NCBI RefSeq assembly: GCF_000243395.2
Contig: NZ_CM001484.1
Coordinates: forward strand, 1 to 64,000
DNA length: 64,000 nucleotides
Direction: 5' to 3'
From: Saccharomonospora glauca K62
Lineage (GTDB): Bacteria > Actinomycetota > Actinomycetes > Mycobacteriales > Pseudonocardiaceae
The notes under the pieces are model-generated. The model ran no database searches, was not told the origin of the DNA, and saw only the letters and a program-made list of their open reading frames with translations. A program made the position numbers and the translations under genes. Positions 54,438 to 63,902 of the stretch are shown here, piece by piece. Position 1 is the stretch's first letter. Each line of letters opens with the position of its first letter.

Positions 54438-55948
54438 GGATGCCTCCCCCCTTCGTACGGCCGGGCCGGTCCGGTGGGACCCGGCTCGGCCGGCGGACGT
54501 TGCACCATCACCGTGTGCGCTTCGGCCAGCGGAGCCTTGGGCACGGGTCTGGGCTTCGCGGCCTGCTGCGGTCTCCTCGCCGCGTCGGAGATACGCAGCA
54601 GGAGCGCGACCAGTGCGTAGTTCGCCAGCAGTGACGATCCACCGGCCGAGAGGAACGGTGTGGTGACACCCGTCATCGGGATCAGCTTCGTCACACCGCC
54701 GATGATCACGAAGAGCTGCATGACGATCGCGAACGACAGGCCACCGCCGAGCAGCTTGCCGAAGGTGTCGCGGACCGCGAGCGCGCTGCGCATGCCTCGC
54801 ATGGCCAGCAGCAGGTAGACGAGCAGGATCGAAGACAGCCCCACGAACCCGAGTTCCTCGCCGAGCGCGGCACTGATGAAGTCGGTGTGGGACTCGGGCA
54901 CCACGTCGGGCCTGCCGAGCCCGAGACCGGTGCCGAACATCCCGCCGGTGCCGAGTCCGAAGAGCCCCTGGGCGATCTGGTAACCACCGCCGAGGTCGTC
55001 GTAGGTCTCCAGCGGGTCGATCCAGTTGGCGACTCGCTGCTGCACGTGCGTGAACAGCGAATACGCGATGACGGCGCCGACCGAGAACATGCTCAGCCCG
55101 AGCACCACCCAGATGATGCGCTCGGTGGCGACGTAGAGCATGACCAGCACGATGCCGAAGAACAGCAGCGCCGTGCCCAGGTCCTTCTCGAAGACCAGGA
55201 TGCCGAGGCAGGCGATGGCCGCGATGATGATCGGTCCGAGGTCGCGAGCCCTCGGCATCTCCACGCCGAGCACTCGCTTGCCCGCGGTCATGAACAGATC
55301 TCGCTTCGACACCAGGAAGGAGGCGAAGAAGATCATCAGCAGGATCTTGGCGAACTCACCGGGCTGGATCGAAAAGCCCGGAAGCTTCAGCCAGACCTTC
55401 GCGCCGTTGACCTCGGAGAGCGAGCTCGGCAGCACGGCGGGAAGCGCGAGCGCCACGATGCCGACGAGCCCGCAGGTGTAGGCGTAGCGGGTGAGTTTCC
55501 GGTGGTCGGAGACCACGATCAGCACGCCGAGGAAGAACGCGAGGGCGACGACCGTGAAGAGGACCTGCCGGGGGGCGTTGCTCGCCGCTTCCTCGCCCCT
55601 GGCGATCGCGCGCTGGGCCGTGGCGAGGTCGATCCGGTGGATCATCACGAGCCCGAGGCCGTTGAGCAACGCCACACACGGCAGGATCAGCGGGTCCGCG
55701 TACGGCGCCCACCGTCGTACGGCCAGGTGGGCGACGCTGAAGATGGCGAGGTAGGCCAGCCCGTACCAGAGCACCGACCACGACAGCTCCTGCTCCTGGT
55801 TCGCCTGCACGAGGACGAACGCCGAGGTCACGATCAGCGCCGAGAACGCGAGCATGGCGAGTTCGGTGCCTCGCCTCTTCGGCAGCTCGCGGGGCGGGTT
55901 CGTGGTGTACTGAGCTGCCGCGCTGGGGGTACCTGCGGGCTGCGCCAT
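54434..55948 (-). CDS. rodA: FtsW/RodA/SpoVE (SEDS) glycosyltransferase
   Basis: This 504-residue protein with ten or more transmembrane helices belongs to the SEDS family, which polymerises glycan strands with a partner PBP (here PbpA). It has the family segments NGLGLVMIHRIDL, GFSIQPGEFAKILLMIFFAS and GGGYQIAQGLFGLGTGGMFG. The C-terminus is Pro/Ala-rich. The ATG at 55948 shares one base with the pstP stop. Confidence 0.95.
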   Translation of the reverse strand: MAQPAGTPSAAAQYTTNPPRELPKRRGTELAMLAFSALIVTSAFVLVQANQEQELSWSVLWYGLAYLAIFSVAHLAVRRWAPYADPLILPCVALLNGLGLVMIHRIDLATAQRAIARGEEAASNAPRQVLFTVVALAFFLGVLIVVSDHRKLTRYAYTCGLVGIVALALPAVLPSSLSEVNGAKVWLKLPGFSIQPGEFAKILLMIFFASFLVSKRDLFMTAGKRVLGVEMPRARDLGPIIIAAIACLGILVFEKDLGTALLFFGIVLVMLYVATERIIWVVLGLSMFSVGAVIAYSLFTHVQQRVANWIDPLETYDDLGGGYQIAQGLFGLGTGGMFGTGLGLGRPDVVPESHTDFISAALGEELGFVGLSSILLVYLLLAMRGMRSALAVRDTFGKLLGGGLSFAIVMQLFVIIGGVTKLIPMTGVTTPFLSAGGSSLLANYALVALLLRISDAARRPQQAAKPRPVPKAPLAEAHTVMVQRPPAEPGPTGPARPYEGGRHP

Positions 55949-57375
55949 CAGTTACCGCCTGAGCTGGGCGCCGGGCGGCAGTCCACGCCCGGACGCTGGC
56001 CGCCCTCGTTCCGTTCCGCGGTCGTGTCGGTCGGTTTCGTCGAGCTCGGCGCCGCGTCCTCGGAGCTGTCCTGCGACGCTCCGCCCTGCTCCACACCGCC
56101 GAGCCCGCCGCCCTGGGACTGCGCGGCTTCGTCGTCGCAGATCTCCAGGAGGTTGTTGCGGCGCAGTGTGTTGATGTACTGGCGCGACTCCTCCAGACCG
56201 TCCCGCTTCACGCCGTTGAGCACGGCGGCGCGAGCGTCCTGCTGGAGGTCTTCCAGGCGAAGCGGTTCGCACAGCGACGCCTCGGGAGGACACGAGCCCT
56301 CGGCTTTCTTCTGCAGCTCGAAACCGAGGATGCTCCCCGGCACCCCCTGGTAGACCACGACCTCGTTGTTCTCGTCCACGCCGACGTAGTACTGCCGCAG
56401 CACGAAGTACCTGGTGGCGAATGCCGCCGCGGCCAGCAGTACGAGGGCGAGCCCGAACGCCAGCAGCAGGCGGACGCGCTTACGTCGTTTGGCTTTTGGG
56501 TCGGGCCGAGTCTCCAGCTGCTCGGTCTGTTGCGGTTGTGGCGGTTGTGGCGGCGGCGCGGTGAGCGCGCGGGCCCGAGCGGCCGGCGAGTCACCGTGGG
56601 GGGCCTCGTCGGACCCGTCACCGGCGGCACCGCCCACGATGGGGGCGTCCTCACCGAAGTCGACGTCCACGACATCGGCCACGATCACCGTGACGTTGTC
56701 GGTACCGCCGCCCTTCAGCGCCAACTCGATCATCCGGTCGGCGCAGTCCTGGGGGTCGGGGATACGGAGCGCTTCGGCGAGGGTCTCGTTGCTCACCATG
56801 CCCGACAGGCCGTCGGAGCACAGCAGGTAACGGTCGCCCGCGCGGGCTTCGCGCACCGTGACGCTCGGCTCGACCTCGTGGCCGGTGAGTGCCTTCAGCA
56901 GCAGGGAGCGTTGAGGGTGAGTGGCGGCCTCCTCCTCGGTGATTCGTCCCTGCTCCAACAGCTCGTTGACGAAGCTGTCGTCACGAGTGATCTGGGAGAA
57001 TTGTCCGTTTCTGAGAAGATAGGCTCGTGAGTCACCGACGTGCACCAACCCGAGCCGCGAGCCGGAGAACAGCACCGCTGTCAGGGTGGTGCCCATGCCG
57101 TCGAGCTCGGGGTCGTTGGCCACCAGTTCGGAGATGGCCTGGTTCCCCTGGTTGACGGCCTCTCGGAGTTGAGTGACCAGGTCGTCGCCAGGCTCGTCGT
57201 CATCGAGGTGTGCGAGAGAGGCGATGACGACCTTGCTGGCCACCTCACCGGCGGCGTGGCCACCCATGCCGTCGGCGAGGGCGAGCAGGCGAGGGCCGGC
57301 GTAGACGGAGTCCTGGTTGTTGGAACGGACCAGGCCCCGGTCACTGCGGGCCGCGTAGCGTAGGACGAGAGTCAT
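55948..57375 (-). CDS. pstP: PP2C-type Ser/Thr phosphatase PstP
   Basis: This 475-residue protein dephosphorylates PknA, PknB and their targets. The N-terminal phosphatase domain (about 1-235) has the metal sites ALADGMGGHAAGEV, VHVGDSRAYLLR and LCSDGLSGMVSN. One transmembrane helix (RLLLAFGLALVLLAAAAFAT) and an extracellular region with Cys pairs follow. The ATG overlaps fhaB's stop (ATGA). Confidence 0.96.
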   Translation of the reverse strand: MTLVLRYAARSDRGLVRSNNQDSVYAGPRLLALADGMGGHAAGEVASKVVIASLAHLDDDEPGDDLVTQLREAVNQGNQAISELVANDPELDGMGTTLTAVLFSGSRLGLVHVGDSRAYLLRNGQFSQITRDDSFVNELLEQGRITEEEAATHPQRSLLLKALTGHEVEPSVTVREARAGDRYLLCSDGLSGMVSNETLAEALRIPDPQDCADRMIELALKGGGTDNVTVIVADVVDVDFGEDAPIVGGAAGDGSDEAPHGDSPAARARALTAPPPQPPQPQQTEQLETRPDPKAKRRKRVRLLLAFGLALVLLAAAAFATRYFVLRQYYVGVDENNEVVVYQGVPGSILGFELQKKAEGSCPPEASLCEPLRLEDLQQDARAAVLNGVKRDGLEESRQYINTLRRNNLLEICDDEAAQSQGGGLGGVEQGGASQDSSEDAAPSSTKPTDTTAERNEGGQRPGVDCRPAPSSGGN

Positions 57376-57842
57376 GGGCGAAGCTCGATCACCGTCTTGC
57401 CTATCCGGATGGGGACGCCGATTGGGACTTTCTGGGGTGCAGTGACCTTAGCCCGGTCCAGGAAGGTGCCGTTGGTCGAGCCCAGGTCTTCGACATACCA
57501 CTCACCACCCCGTAGCGACAGGCGGGCATGTCGTGTCGAGGCGTAGTCGTCGTCGAGTACCAGGGTCGAGTCGTCGGCCCGCCCGATCAGGATCGGCCTG
57601 CCGTCGAGAGCGATGCGCGTACCGGCGAGCGCTCCGTGAGTGACCACCAGTTGCCGGGGCAGTTTGTTCCTGCCCAGTAGTGGCTTCTTCTCCTGCTTGC
57701 CGCGGCGGAGGCTGGGTAGGTTGACCCTCAGCCCCGACGCCGCGTAGAGGTCCGAGCGCACCACGCGTAGCGCGGCGAACACGAACATCCAGAGCAGGAC
57801 GAGGAATCCTACTCTGGTGAGTTGTACGACCAGCTCCGGCAC
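57372..57842 (-). CDS. fhaB: FHA domain protein FhaB (FipA)
   Basis: This 156-residue protein has an N-terminal hydrophobic segment (VGFLVLLWMFVFAALRVV) and a C-terminal FHA domain that reads phosphothreonines (ILIGRADDSTLVLDDDYAST, then GSTNGTFLDR). The N-terminus in M. tuberculosis FhaB begins at the equivalent of the GTG at 57842. An upstream TTG at 57875 would add 11 residues. It couples kinase signals to FtsZ and cell-wall enzymes. Confidence 0.88.
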   Translation of the reverse strand: MPELVVQLTRVGFLVLLWMFVFAALRVVRSDLYAASGLRVNLPSLRRGKQEKKPLLGRNKLPRQLVVTHGALAGTRIALDGRPILIGRADDSTLVLDDDYASTRHARLSLRGGEWYVEDLGSTNGTFLDRAKVTAPQKVPIGVPIRIGKTVIELRP

Positions 57843-58010
57843 CTGTTGTGTCAGCTCCCGCTTTCTCGCGCCCAACCTCTGGCGCCCACCGTCGTTCGAC
57901 CGTCGTCGGCTCCACAGGTCCCCCGCATGGCCGCCATTATGCGGGACACGCGTGTGGTCACAGTGCGGGACGCCGAAGTTCGTCGGCCGGCGGTCGGCTG
58001 TCGGTCGGAC

Positions 58011-59216
58011 TCAGCCCTGGGTACGGAACACCAGTGAGGAGTGGCCCACCCTGATCACGTCGCCGTCGGCGAGCTGCCAGGTCTGGACCGGGGTGCCGTT
58101 CACCGTGGTGCCGTTGGTGGAACCGATGTCGGCCAGCGTGGCGCTCTGTCCGTCCCACGTGATCTCCAGGTGCCGACGCGAGACACCGGTGTCCGGAAGC
58201 CGGAAGTCGGCGTCCTGGCCTCGACCGATCACGTTGCCGCCCTGCTTCAGCGAGTAGGTCCGGTTGGAGCCGTCGTCGAGCTGCAGGATGGCGTTGAGCT
58301 GCCGGTTGCCACCCGGAGGCATGCCACCACCGGGGTAACCGCCCTGCTGCCCGTAGGGGTCACCACCCGGCGCGGGAGCCTGCGCGGGGTAGCCACCGGG
58401 AGGGCTCGGCGGAGCCGCGTAGCCCTGGTCGTAACCCGGCTGCCCCGCGGGCGGCTGGCCGTAGCCCTGCTGGCCGTAGCCCTGGTCATAGCCGCCGGGC
58501 TGGCCGTAACCCTGGTCATAGCCTTGCTGACCGTAGCCTTGGTCGTAGCCCTGCTGGCCGTAGCCCTGGTCGTAACCGCCGGGCTGGCCGTAACCCTGGT
58601 CATAGCCTTGCTGACCGTAGCCTTGGTCGTAGCCCTGCTGGCCGTAGCCCTGGTCGTAACCGCCGGGCTGGCCGTAACCCTGGTCGTAACCGGGCTGTCC
58701 CTGTCCGTAGCCGTACTGGCCCTGCTGGCCGTACGGGTCACCCTGGTCGTATTGGCCGTAGCCGCCGGGCTGGCTCATTGGTCGGTCTCCTGCGTCGCTC
58801 ATTGGTGCCGACCGCGCGAAAGTCCCGGCGTCGCTTGCTTTGACGTCCGGGTCGACGGTCGAGCGGGTCCTGAACTTTCCAGTATGCAGCGCCTCGTTGC
58901 GCTCTAGCGAAACTACGACGTCACCATAGGTGTCCCAACCGTGCTCAGCGAGGTGCTCGGAGACCGCCTCGGCGAGCATGCGGGTGACCCGCTGCCCGTC
59001 CGCGGCCATCCGGTCGTAGTCCTCGGGGCCCAACGACACGATGTAGTGGTTGGGCGCGAGCTTGCGACCACCCGCGAGGTCCCGAACGTTCTCCTCGCAC
59101 TCCCGCTCCAGTTCCAACGCCACTTCTTGCGTGACGACGTTTCCACCGAAGATCCGCGCGAAGGCGTCTCCCACGAGGTTTTCGAGGCGCCGGTCGAAGC
59201 GCTGTACGCGTCCCAC
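58011..59216 (-). CDS. fhaA: FHA domain protein FhaA with DUF3662 and repetitive linker
   Basis: This 401-residue protein has three parts: a DUF3662 domain (1-115, beginning [20 protein letters not shown]), a Gly/Tyr/Gln/Asp-rich tandem-repeat linker (about 150-300, built of GYDQGYGQQ- and [11 protein letters not shown]-like units), and a C-terminal FHA domain ([20 protein letters not shown], then [10 protein letters not shown]). It binds phosphorylated partners such as the MurJ homologue. The GTG start has a strong AAGGAGGTGG 9 bp upstream. The linker is probably disordered and may phase-separate. Confidence 0.92.
   Translation of the reverse strand: MGRVQRFDRRLENLVGDAFARIFGGNVVTQEVALELERECEENVRDLAGGRKLAPNHYIVSLGPEDYDRMAADGQRVTRMLAEAVSEHLAEHGWDTYGDVVVSLERNEALHTGKFRTRSTVDPDVKASDAGTFARSAPMSDAGDRPMSQPGGYGQYDQGDPYGQQGQYGYGQGQPGYDQGYGQPGGYDQGYGQQGYDQGYGQQGYDQGYGQPGGYDQGYGQQGYDQGYGQQGYDQGYGQPGGYDQGYGQQGYGQPPAGQPGYDQGYAAPPSPPGGYPAQAPAPGGDPYGQQGGYPGGGMPPGGNRQLNAILQLDDGSNRTYSLKQGGNVIGRGQDADFRLPDTGVSRRHLEITWDGQSATLADIGSTNGTTVNGTPVQTWQLADGDVIRVGHSSLVFRTQG
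58492..58659. repeat. two identical 84-bp tandem copies within fhaA linker
   Basis: The unit 58492-58575 is repeated without change at 58576-58659, and a third partial copy begins at 58660. Each unit encodes 28 residues made of GYDQGYGQ variants. DNA-level identity, beyond the protein repeat, points to recent slippage or expansion. Confidence 0.85.
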
Positions 59217-59339
59217 GAGGGACCACCTCCTTCCACGGGTCTTCGAGGCGATCGTATCGGGTTTTGCCGCCGTAATACGGGCCCCCGTGCAAGCCTCCCG
59301 ATTCGCCTTGCTACGCTGTCCTCACTGTCGAAGTTGCTC

Positions 59340-59422
59340 GGGCGAGTGGCGGAATGGCAGACGCGCACGGTTCAGGTCCGTGTGTCCGAAAGGACGTGAG
59401 GGTTCAACTCCCTCCTCGCCCA
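59340..59422 (+). tRNA. tRNA-Leu (anticodon CAG)
   Basis: The acceptor GGGCGAG (59340-59346) pairs with CTCGCCC (59415-59421), followed by discriminator A. The anticodon arm CACGG-TTCAGGT-CCGTG gives CAG. The variable arm TGTCCGAAAGGACG is long, as in class II leucine tRNAs. The T-arm is GAGGGTTCAACTCCCTC. CCA is not encoded. Confidence 0.97.
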
Positions 59423-59489
59423 CAGATTAAGACGAGCCGCCGTCGGGGATGGTTCCCCGGCGGCGGTTTGTCATAGGGGGCCGGTTACC

Positions 59490-60551
59490 GTGGCCGACGT
59501 GAACGAGCAGTGGTCGGCCAGGACACGAGCGATCGTCGCGGGACGTCCGACGGGCCGGGAACAGCCCATGAACGTCCCCATCGCTCCGGCGAGCATGCTG
59601 GGGCTCGCGTACGCCCGTGAGGACGGCACGCCCACGTGGGCGGCGTTCGAGGAGGCTCTCGGCGAGCTGGAGGGTGGTACGGCCACGGCGTTCTCGTCGG
59701 GCATCGCCACCGCCTCCGCCGTGCTGGACGCCCATCGGGTCGGCGCCACGGTGGTGGTGCCGAGGGACAGCTACGCCGGCACTCGCGCCTACTTCGGGCA
59801 CGAGCAGGAAACGGGCCGGGTGAAGGTCGTGTCCGTCGAGCCGACCGACACGGGCGCGTGGATCGAGGCCGCCGCGGGCGCGGACCTGCTGTGGCTGGAA
59901 TCACCGACGAACCCGAGTCTGCACGTCGTCGACATCCGGAAGATCTGCGAGGCGGCTCGGAGGTTGCCCGACCGGCCGACGATTGTGGTGGACAACACCT
60001 TCGCGACCCCGTTGGGGCAGCAGCCGCTGTCGCTCGGGGCCGACATCGTGGTGCACAGCGCCACGAAGTTCATCGGCGGGCACAGTGACCTGTTGCTCGG
60101 CGTGGCGGTCGCCACCGATCCCTCGCGGGTGAAGGCGCTGCGGGACGCTCGCACGCGTATCGGCGCGACGCCGGGCGCGCTGGAGGCGTTCCTCGCGCTG
60201 CGGGGGTTGCGCACGCTGCCGGTGCGGTTCGCCGAGGCGTCGCGGACCGCGGCGATGTTGGCAAGGCGTCTCGAGGAGCACCCCGCCGTGACCCGCGTGC
60301 GTTATCCGGGTTCGGGCGCGATGGTCTCCTTCGAACTCGCCGACGCCGACCGTGCCGACAAGGTGTGCGAGGCGCTGAGGTTGGTGCGGCACGCGACGAG
60401 TCTCGGTGGGGTCGAAAGCACCGTGGAACGACGCGCAGCACGTCCGGGAGACGCGCATGTGGCTTCGGGGTTGCTTCGTTTGAGTATCGGTTTGGAAGAC
60501 CCCGAGGATTTATGGGTCGATTTAAACCGAGCGTTGTGTGCAGTGAACTGA
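59490..60551 (+). CDS. cystathionine gamma-synthase/lyase-type PLP enzyme
   Basis: This 353-residue enzyme belongs to the Cys/Met-metabolism PLP family. It has the PLP-binding lysine in HSATKFIGGHSD, an upstream FSSGIATASAVLDA and WLESPTNPSLHVVD, and the C-terminal SLGGVEST with RLSIGLEDPEDLW. It probably makes or breaks cystathionine or a related thioether; gamma-lyase and gamma-synthase cannot be separated by eye. It is about 25 residues shorter than usual. The GTG at 59490 could be replaced by one at 59499. Confidence 0.88.
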   Translation: MADVNEQWSARTRAIVAGRPTGREQPMNVPIAPASMLGLAYAREDGTPTWAAFEEALGELEGGTATAFSSGIATASAVLDAHRVGATVVVPRDSYAGTRAYFGHEQETGRVKVVSVEPTDTGAWIEAAAGADLLWLESPTNPSLHVVDIRKICEAARRLPDRPTIVVDNTFATPLGQQPLSLGADIVVHSATKFIGGHSDLLLGVAVATDPSRVKALRDARTRIGATPGALEAFLALRGLRTLPVRFAEASRTAAMLARRLEEHPAVTRVRYPGSGAMVSFELADADRADKVCEALRLVRHATSLGGVESTVERRAARPGDAHVASGLLRLSIGLEDPEDLWVDLNRALCAVN

Positions 60552-60684
60552 CATATCCCCAGTTCTTCGCTCCTTCGAGCAGTGGGTTCACGGGGAATTG
60601 ACGCCGTGTGTATGCTCCGCAACGACTGGTGTCTGATCTTCACCTGACCGGGTTTTCCCCTCCCACTGTCTTCTTAGGAGACTC

Positions 60685-61878
60685 ATGCGCAGCAGAAGAA
60701 CGTTGGCCAGGGTCGGTGCGCTCGTCGCCGGAACGGCCGCCGCCCTTTCTCTCGGTTCGGTTCCCGCGTCGGCGGACGGTGTGAAGGCCGACATCGACTC
60801 CCGTGGTGGCGAGAACGGGTACAACGTCAATCTCGGTGGCGAATCCCAGATCACCACGCTGTTCAAGCTGGACATCGAAGGCGGCAACACCCTGCGGGCC
60901 TACTGCGTCGAGATCAGCGTCAGCGTGGACCCGAAGCGCTCGCTTTTCGAAAGCCCGTGGGACGAATTCCCGAACCCCGACTCCCCCTTCCACGCCAACC
61001 GTGACCGCATCAACTGGGTGCTGCGCCACGGTTACCCGGCCACGGACCTCGACACGCTGGAGCAGACGCTCGCCGAGCAGGGCGTCGAACTCCACAATGG
61101 ACTTGACAAGAAGGAGGCCATCACCGCCACACAGGCGGCCGTGTGGCACTTCAGCGACGGCAAGGACATCAACCGCAACGACCCGTCCAGCGCGCGGGAC
61201 GCCGGTACCGACGCGGACGTGCTCGCCCTCTACGACTACCTCACCGGTGACTCCAATGTGGGCACCGCGGAGCCGTCTCCCTCGCTGAAGGTCTCGCCCG
61301 AGAGCGTCACCGGCAAGGCCGGTGAGCGACTGGGTCCGTTCACCGTGGCCACCACGGGCCGGATCAACGAGGTCTCCACCGAACTGCCCGAGGGCGTCAA
61401 GATCACCGACGCGGACGGCAACGAACTGGCCGCGGAGGACATCACCGACGGCACGGAGATCTACGTCGACGTCCCCGAGGAGGCCGAGGAGGGCGCCGGC
61501 GCGTTCTCCCTGAACGCGACCGCTCAACTGGCCACCGGGCGGCTCTTCGTGGCCGAGGGCTACCAGAACAAGCCCGCGCAGTCCCTGATCGTCGCCTCCT
61601 CCGAGGACACCGAGCTGTCGGCCAAGGCCAGTGTCGAGTGGACGGCCGCTCCGCAGCCGACGCAGCCCGAGGAGACCTCGGAGACTCCCGTCCCGAGCGA
61701 GACGACCACCCAGCCCGCGGCTCCGACCGAGACGACGCAGCCCCCGGCGACCGAGACCGAGACCGACAACCTGGCTCAGACCGGCGCGTCGCCGCTGGTC
61801 CCGCTGCTCATCGGCCTGGGCCTCGTCGGTGCCGGTACCGGCGCCATCCTGCTGCAGCGCCGCAGGAAAAACGCGTGA
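60685..61878 (+). CDS. thioester-domain surface protein with LAQTG sorting signal
   Basis: This 397-residue secreted protein has a signal peptide (about 1-30, MRSRRTLARVGALVAGTAAA with an ASA cleavage site). A thioester (TQxA) domain follows, where Cys74 in AYCVEIS and Gln150 in ATQAAVWHF should form an internal thioester. A second domain (about 195-320), a Pro/Thr/Glu stalk and the C-terminal LAQTG, hydrophobic helix and RRRKN complete it. It can be anchored to the wall by the class E sortase and bind covalently to host or surface amines. ATG with AGGAG upstream. Confidence 0.88.
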   Translation: MRSRRTLARVGALVAGTAAALSLGSVPASADGVKADIDSRGGENGYNVNLGGESQITTLFKLDIEGGNTLRAYCVEISVSVDPKRSLFESPWDEFPNPDSPFHANRDRINWVLRHGYPATDLDTLEQTLAEQGVELHNGLDKKEAITATQAAVWHFSDGKDINRNDPSSARDAGTDADVLALYDYLTGDSNVGTAEPSPSLKVSPESVTGKAGERLGPFTVATTGRINEVSTELPEGVKITDADGNELAAEDITDGTEIYVDVPEEAEEGAGAFSLNATAQLATGRLFVAEGYQNKPAQSLIVASSEDTELSAKASVEWTAAPQPTQPEETSETPVPSETTTQPAAPTETTQPPATETETDNLAQTGASPLVPLLIGLGLVGAGTGAILLQRRRKNA

Positions 61879-61906
61879 CGTCTGACGGCGTCCACTGACA
61901 CGATCG

Positions 61907-61945
61907 AGGGCCACCTTCCGTGCACCGGGCGGGGAAGGTGGCCCT
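61907..61945. terminator. terminator after the surface-protein gene
   Basis: AGGGCCACCTTCC (61907-61919) pairs fully with GGAAGGTGGCCCT (61933-61945) around a 13-nt loop, and TGTCG follows. It lies before the hydrolase gene. Confidence 0.75.
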
Positions 61946-61974
61946 TGTCGTGCCCACGGAAGTGAGGAGATCGG

Positions 61975-62829
61975 ATGGAAGGGATCGCCCCTCCGGAACG
62001 GACCGGTGAGTGTCGACTCGCCGACGGGCGAATACTCGGGTGGGGTGAGTGGGGCCCCGTCGACGGAAGGCCGGTGTTGTTGTGTCCGGGCGCGGCCACT
62101 AGCCGAAGGCTCGGATTCGGAACCCACCTGGTGCACTCTTCGGGAATACGACTGGTGAGTGTGGACCGTCCGGGACTGGGGGTTTCGACACCGGACCCGC
62201 GACGAACGCTCGCCGATTTCGCCGTCGACATCGAACAGTTCGTCGAGTATCGGGGCTTGCCGTCGCCGGTGGTGATCGGTAATTCTCAGGGTGCTCCGTT
62301 CGCACTCGCCTGCGCGGTGGCGGGATTGGTGTCCGCTCTGTATCTCGTCTCCGCCGCCGACGAGGTCGGGTCCCCCCTTTTCGCGGACAAGCTCGGCGGT
62401 CATCTGGCGACGGTGGTGGAGCTTTGCGTCCGGAACCCGAAGGCGGCGTACGAACAATTCCTCTCCTTCGACGCCGACGCCATGCGGAACATGGTCGTGG
62501 GAAACAGCGGTGCGCGGGACAGGGCCGTGTATACGGACCCCGCCTTCGACGCCGCTTATCGCGAGGCGCTGAGGGAGGGATTCGCACAGGGGGCGGAAGG
62601 TTATGCCACCGACACCGTGCTCGCGATGAGGCCGTGGCGGCTCGATTTCGATCGCGTCTCGTGCCCGGTGGAGATCTGGTACGGCGAGGAGGACACCGCG
62701 CATTCGCCCGACAACGGTGTCACGCTGGCCTCCCGAATTCCGGGCGCGGTTCGCCGTTCGATCGAGGGGGAGGGCGGGTCGTTGCTCTGGACCCGTGGTG
62801 AGACGCTGCTGCGGGAACTGACGGCCTGA
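61975..62829 (+). CDS. alpha/beta-fold hydrolase
   Basis: This 284-residue protein has the hydrolase fold: oxyanion strand VLLCPGAATSRRLG, nucleophile Ser in VIGNSQGAPFALA and acid Asp in IWYGEEDTAHSPDNG. The catalytic His expected near the C-terminus (usually GGHxx) is replaced. The sequence reads GEGGSLLWTRGETLLRE, so no His is in place. That may mean another residue supplies it or the protein is not a hydrolase. Substrate unknown. ATG start with GAGGAG upstream. Confidence 0.75.
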   Translation: MEGIAPPERTGECRLADGRILGWGEWGPVDGRPVLLCPGAATSRRLGFGTHLVHSSGIRLVSVDRPGLGVSTPDPRRTLADFAVDIEQFVEYRGLPSPVVIGNSQGAPFALACAVAGLVSALYLVSAADEVGSPLFADKLGGHLATVVELCVRNPKAAYEQFLSFDADAMRNMVVGNSGARDRAVYTDPAFDAAYREALREGFAQGAEGYATDTVLAMRPWRLDFDRVSCPVEIWYGEEDTAHSPDNGVTLASRIPGAVRRSIEGEGGSLLWTRGETLLRELTA

Positions 62830-62859
62830 GCGACGTCGATGTCGGCGATGGGCCGTCCA

Positions 62860-63885
62860 CTACCGCGCCAGCTCGGCGAGGCGGGCGTAGGAGTCGAGCA
62901 GGTCACCGCGGTCGTAGGTGCTCAGTGTCACGAGCACCTCGTCGGCCGTGGTGCGCTCCACGAGCGCCGCGAGGTCGTCGCGCACGGTGGAGGGAGTGCC
63001 GTGCAGCTGTCCCCGCAGCACCTCGTCGAGCAGGGCCGCCTCCCGGTCGGTGGGTTCGGGAAGCTCGTCCGGCGGTAGCAGCGGCGGGAAGACTCCGCGC
63101 GTGCGGGAGTACACGAGCGACCAGGCCTCGGGCAGCAGTAGTTTCCTCGCCCGCTCCGGAGTGTCGGCCACGGCCACGGCCGTCGACACCACGACGTAGG
63201 GCCGCTCCCACAACGGGGAGGGCCGGAACCGCTCCCGATAACGTGCGACGTGCTCCACCATTCTGTCCACACCGGACACTAGGGAGATCACGAGGGCCAG
63301 TCCGCACTCGGCCGCGGTTCGGGCACCCGCGCCGGTGGTCAGGACGAAGGTGGGCACGCGCAGTCCCTCGGCGGGCAGGGCGTGTACCCCGCGATGGGTC
63401 GGGGACGCTCCCGCGAAGTAGCCGAGCAGGTCCCGAAGCTGTTGGACGAAGTTATCCGCGTCCTTCTTGTCCGCTCCCAACGCCGCTCGCACCCCCGAGG
63501 TGAACCCCACCGAGCGGCCCAGCCCCATGTCGATACGGCCGGGGTACAAGGCCTCCAATGTGCCGAACTGTTCGGCCACCACGAGCGGACGGTGGTTGGG
63601 CAGCATGACGCCGCCCGTGCCGACGCGGATGCGCGAGGTCGAGGCCGCGATCGTGGATGCGAGCACGGTGGGCGCGGACCCGGCGACTCCGGGCACGCTG
63701 TGGTGTTCGGCCACCCAGAACCGGTGGTAGCCCAGTTCCTCGACCCGCCGGGCGAACTCCACCGTGTGGCGCACGGCACTCGCCGGGTCCTCTCCCCGGC
63801 GCACGCTCGACCTGTCGAGCACCGACAGCGGTACCGGCCACTTGCCACCCACGTCGGGCTCAACGCGTGCGGAACGCCTCCGCAT
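62860..63885 (-). CDS. LLM class flavin-dependent oxidoreductase
   Basis: This 341-residue luciferase-like monooxygenase of the MsnO8/F420 or FMN group has PLSVLDRSSV, VEELGYHRFWVAEHHSVPGV, TSRIRVGTGGVMLPNHRPLV and PGRIDMGLGRSVGFTSGVR, typical of the family. The cofactor (FMN or F420) cannot be told from sequence by eye. The stop is near the convergent hydrolase gene. It lies 17 bp after the next gene's stop codon, so they form an operon. Confidence 0.88.
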   Translation of the reverse strand: MRRRSARVEPDVGGKWPVPLSVLDRSSVRRGEDPASAVRHTVEFARRVEELGYHRFWVAEHHSVPGVAGSAPTVLASTIAASTSRIRVGTGGVMLPNHRPLVVAEQFGTLEALYPGRIDMGLGRSVGFTSGVRAALGADKKDADNFVQQLRDLLGYFAGASPTHRGVHALPAEGLRVPTFVLTTGAGARTAAECGLALVISLVSGVDRMVEHVARYRERFRPSPLWERPYVVVSTAVAVADTPERARKLLLPEAWSLVYSRTRGVFPPLLPPDELPEPTDREAALLDEVLRGQLHGTPSTVRDDLAALVERTTADEVLVTLSTYDRGDLLDSYARLAELAR

Positions 63886-63902
63886 TCCGCGACCGGGCTT
63901 CT

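Noticed and set aside
58492-58680. Regular repeats that could suggest a CRISPR array
   Set aside because: Units are contiguous without spacers and are in frame within fhaA. No cas genes anywhere in the window.
58041-58907. Hydrophobic Val/Leu/Ala repeat frame on the plus strand, resembling a membrane protein
   Set aside because: It is the reverse complement of the GYDQGYGQ repeats of fhaA and owes its hydrophobic look to them.
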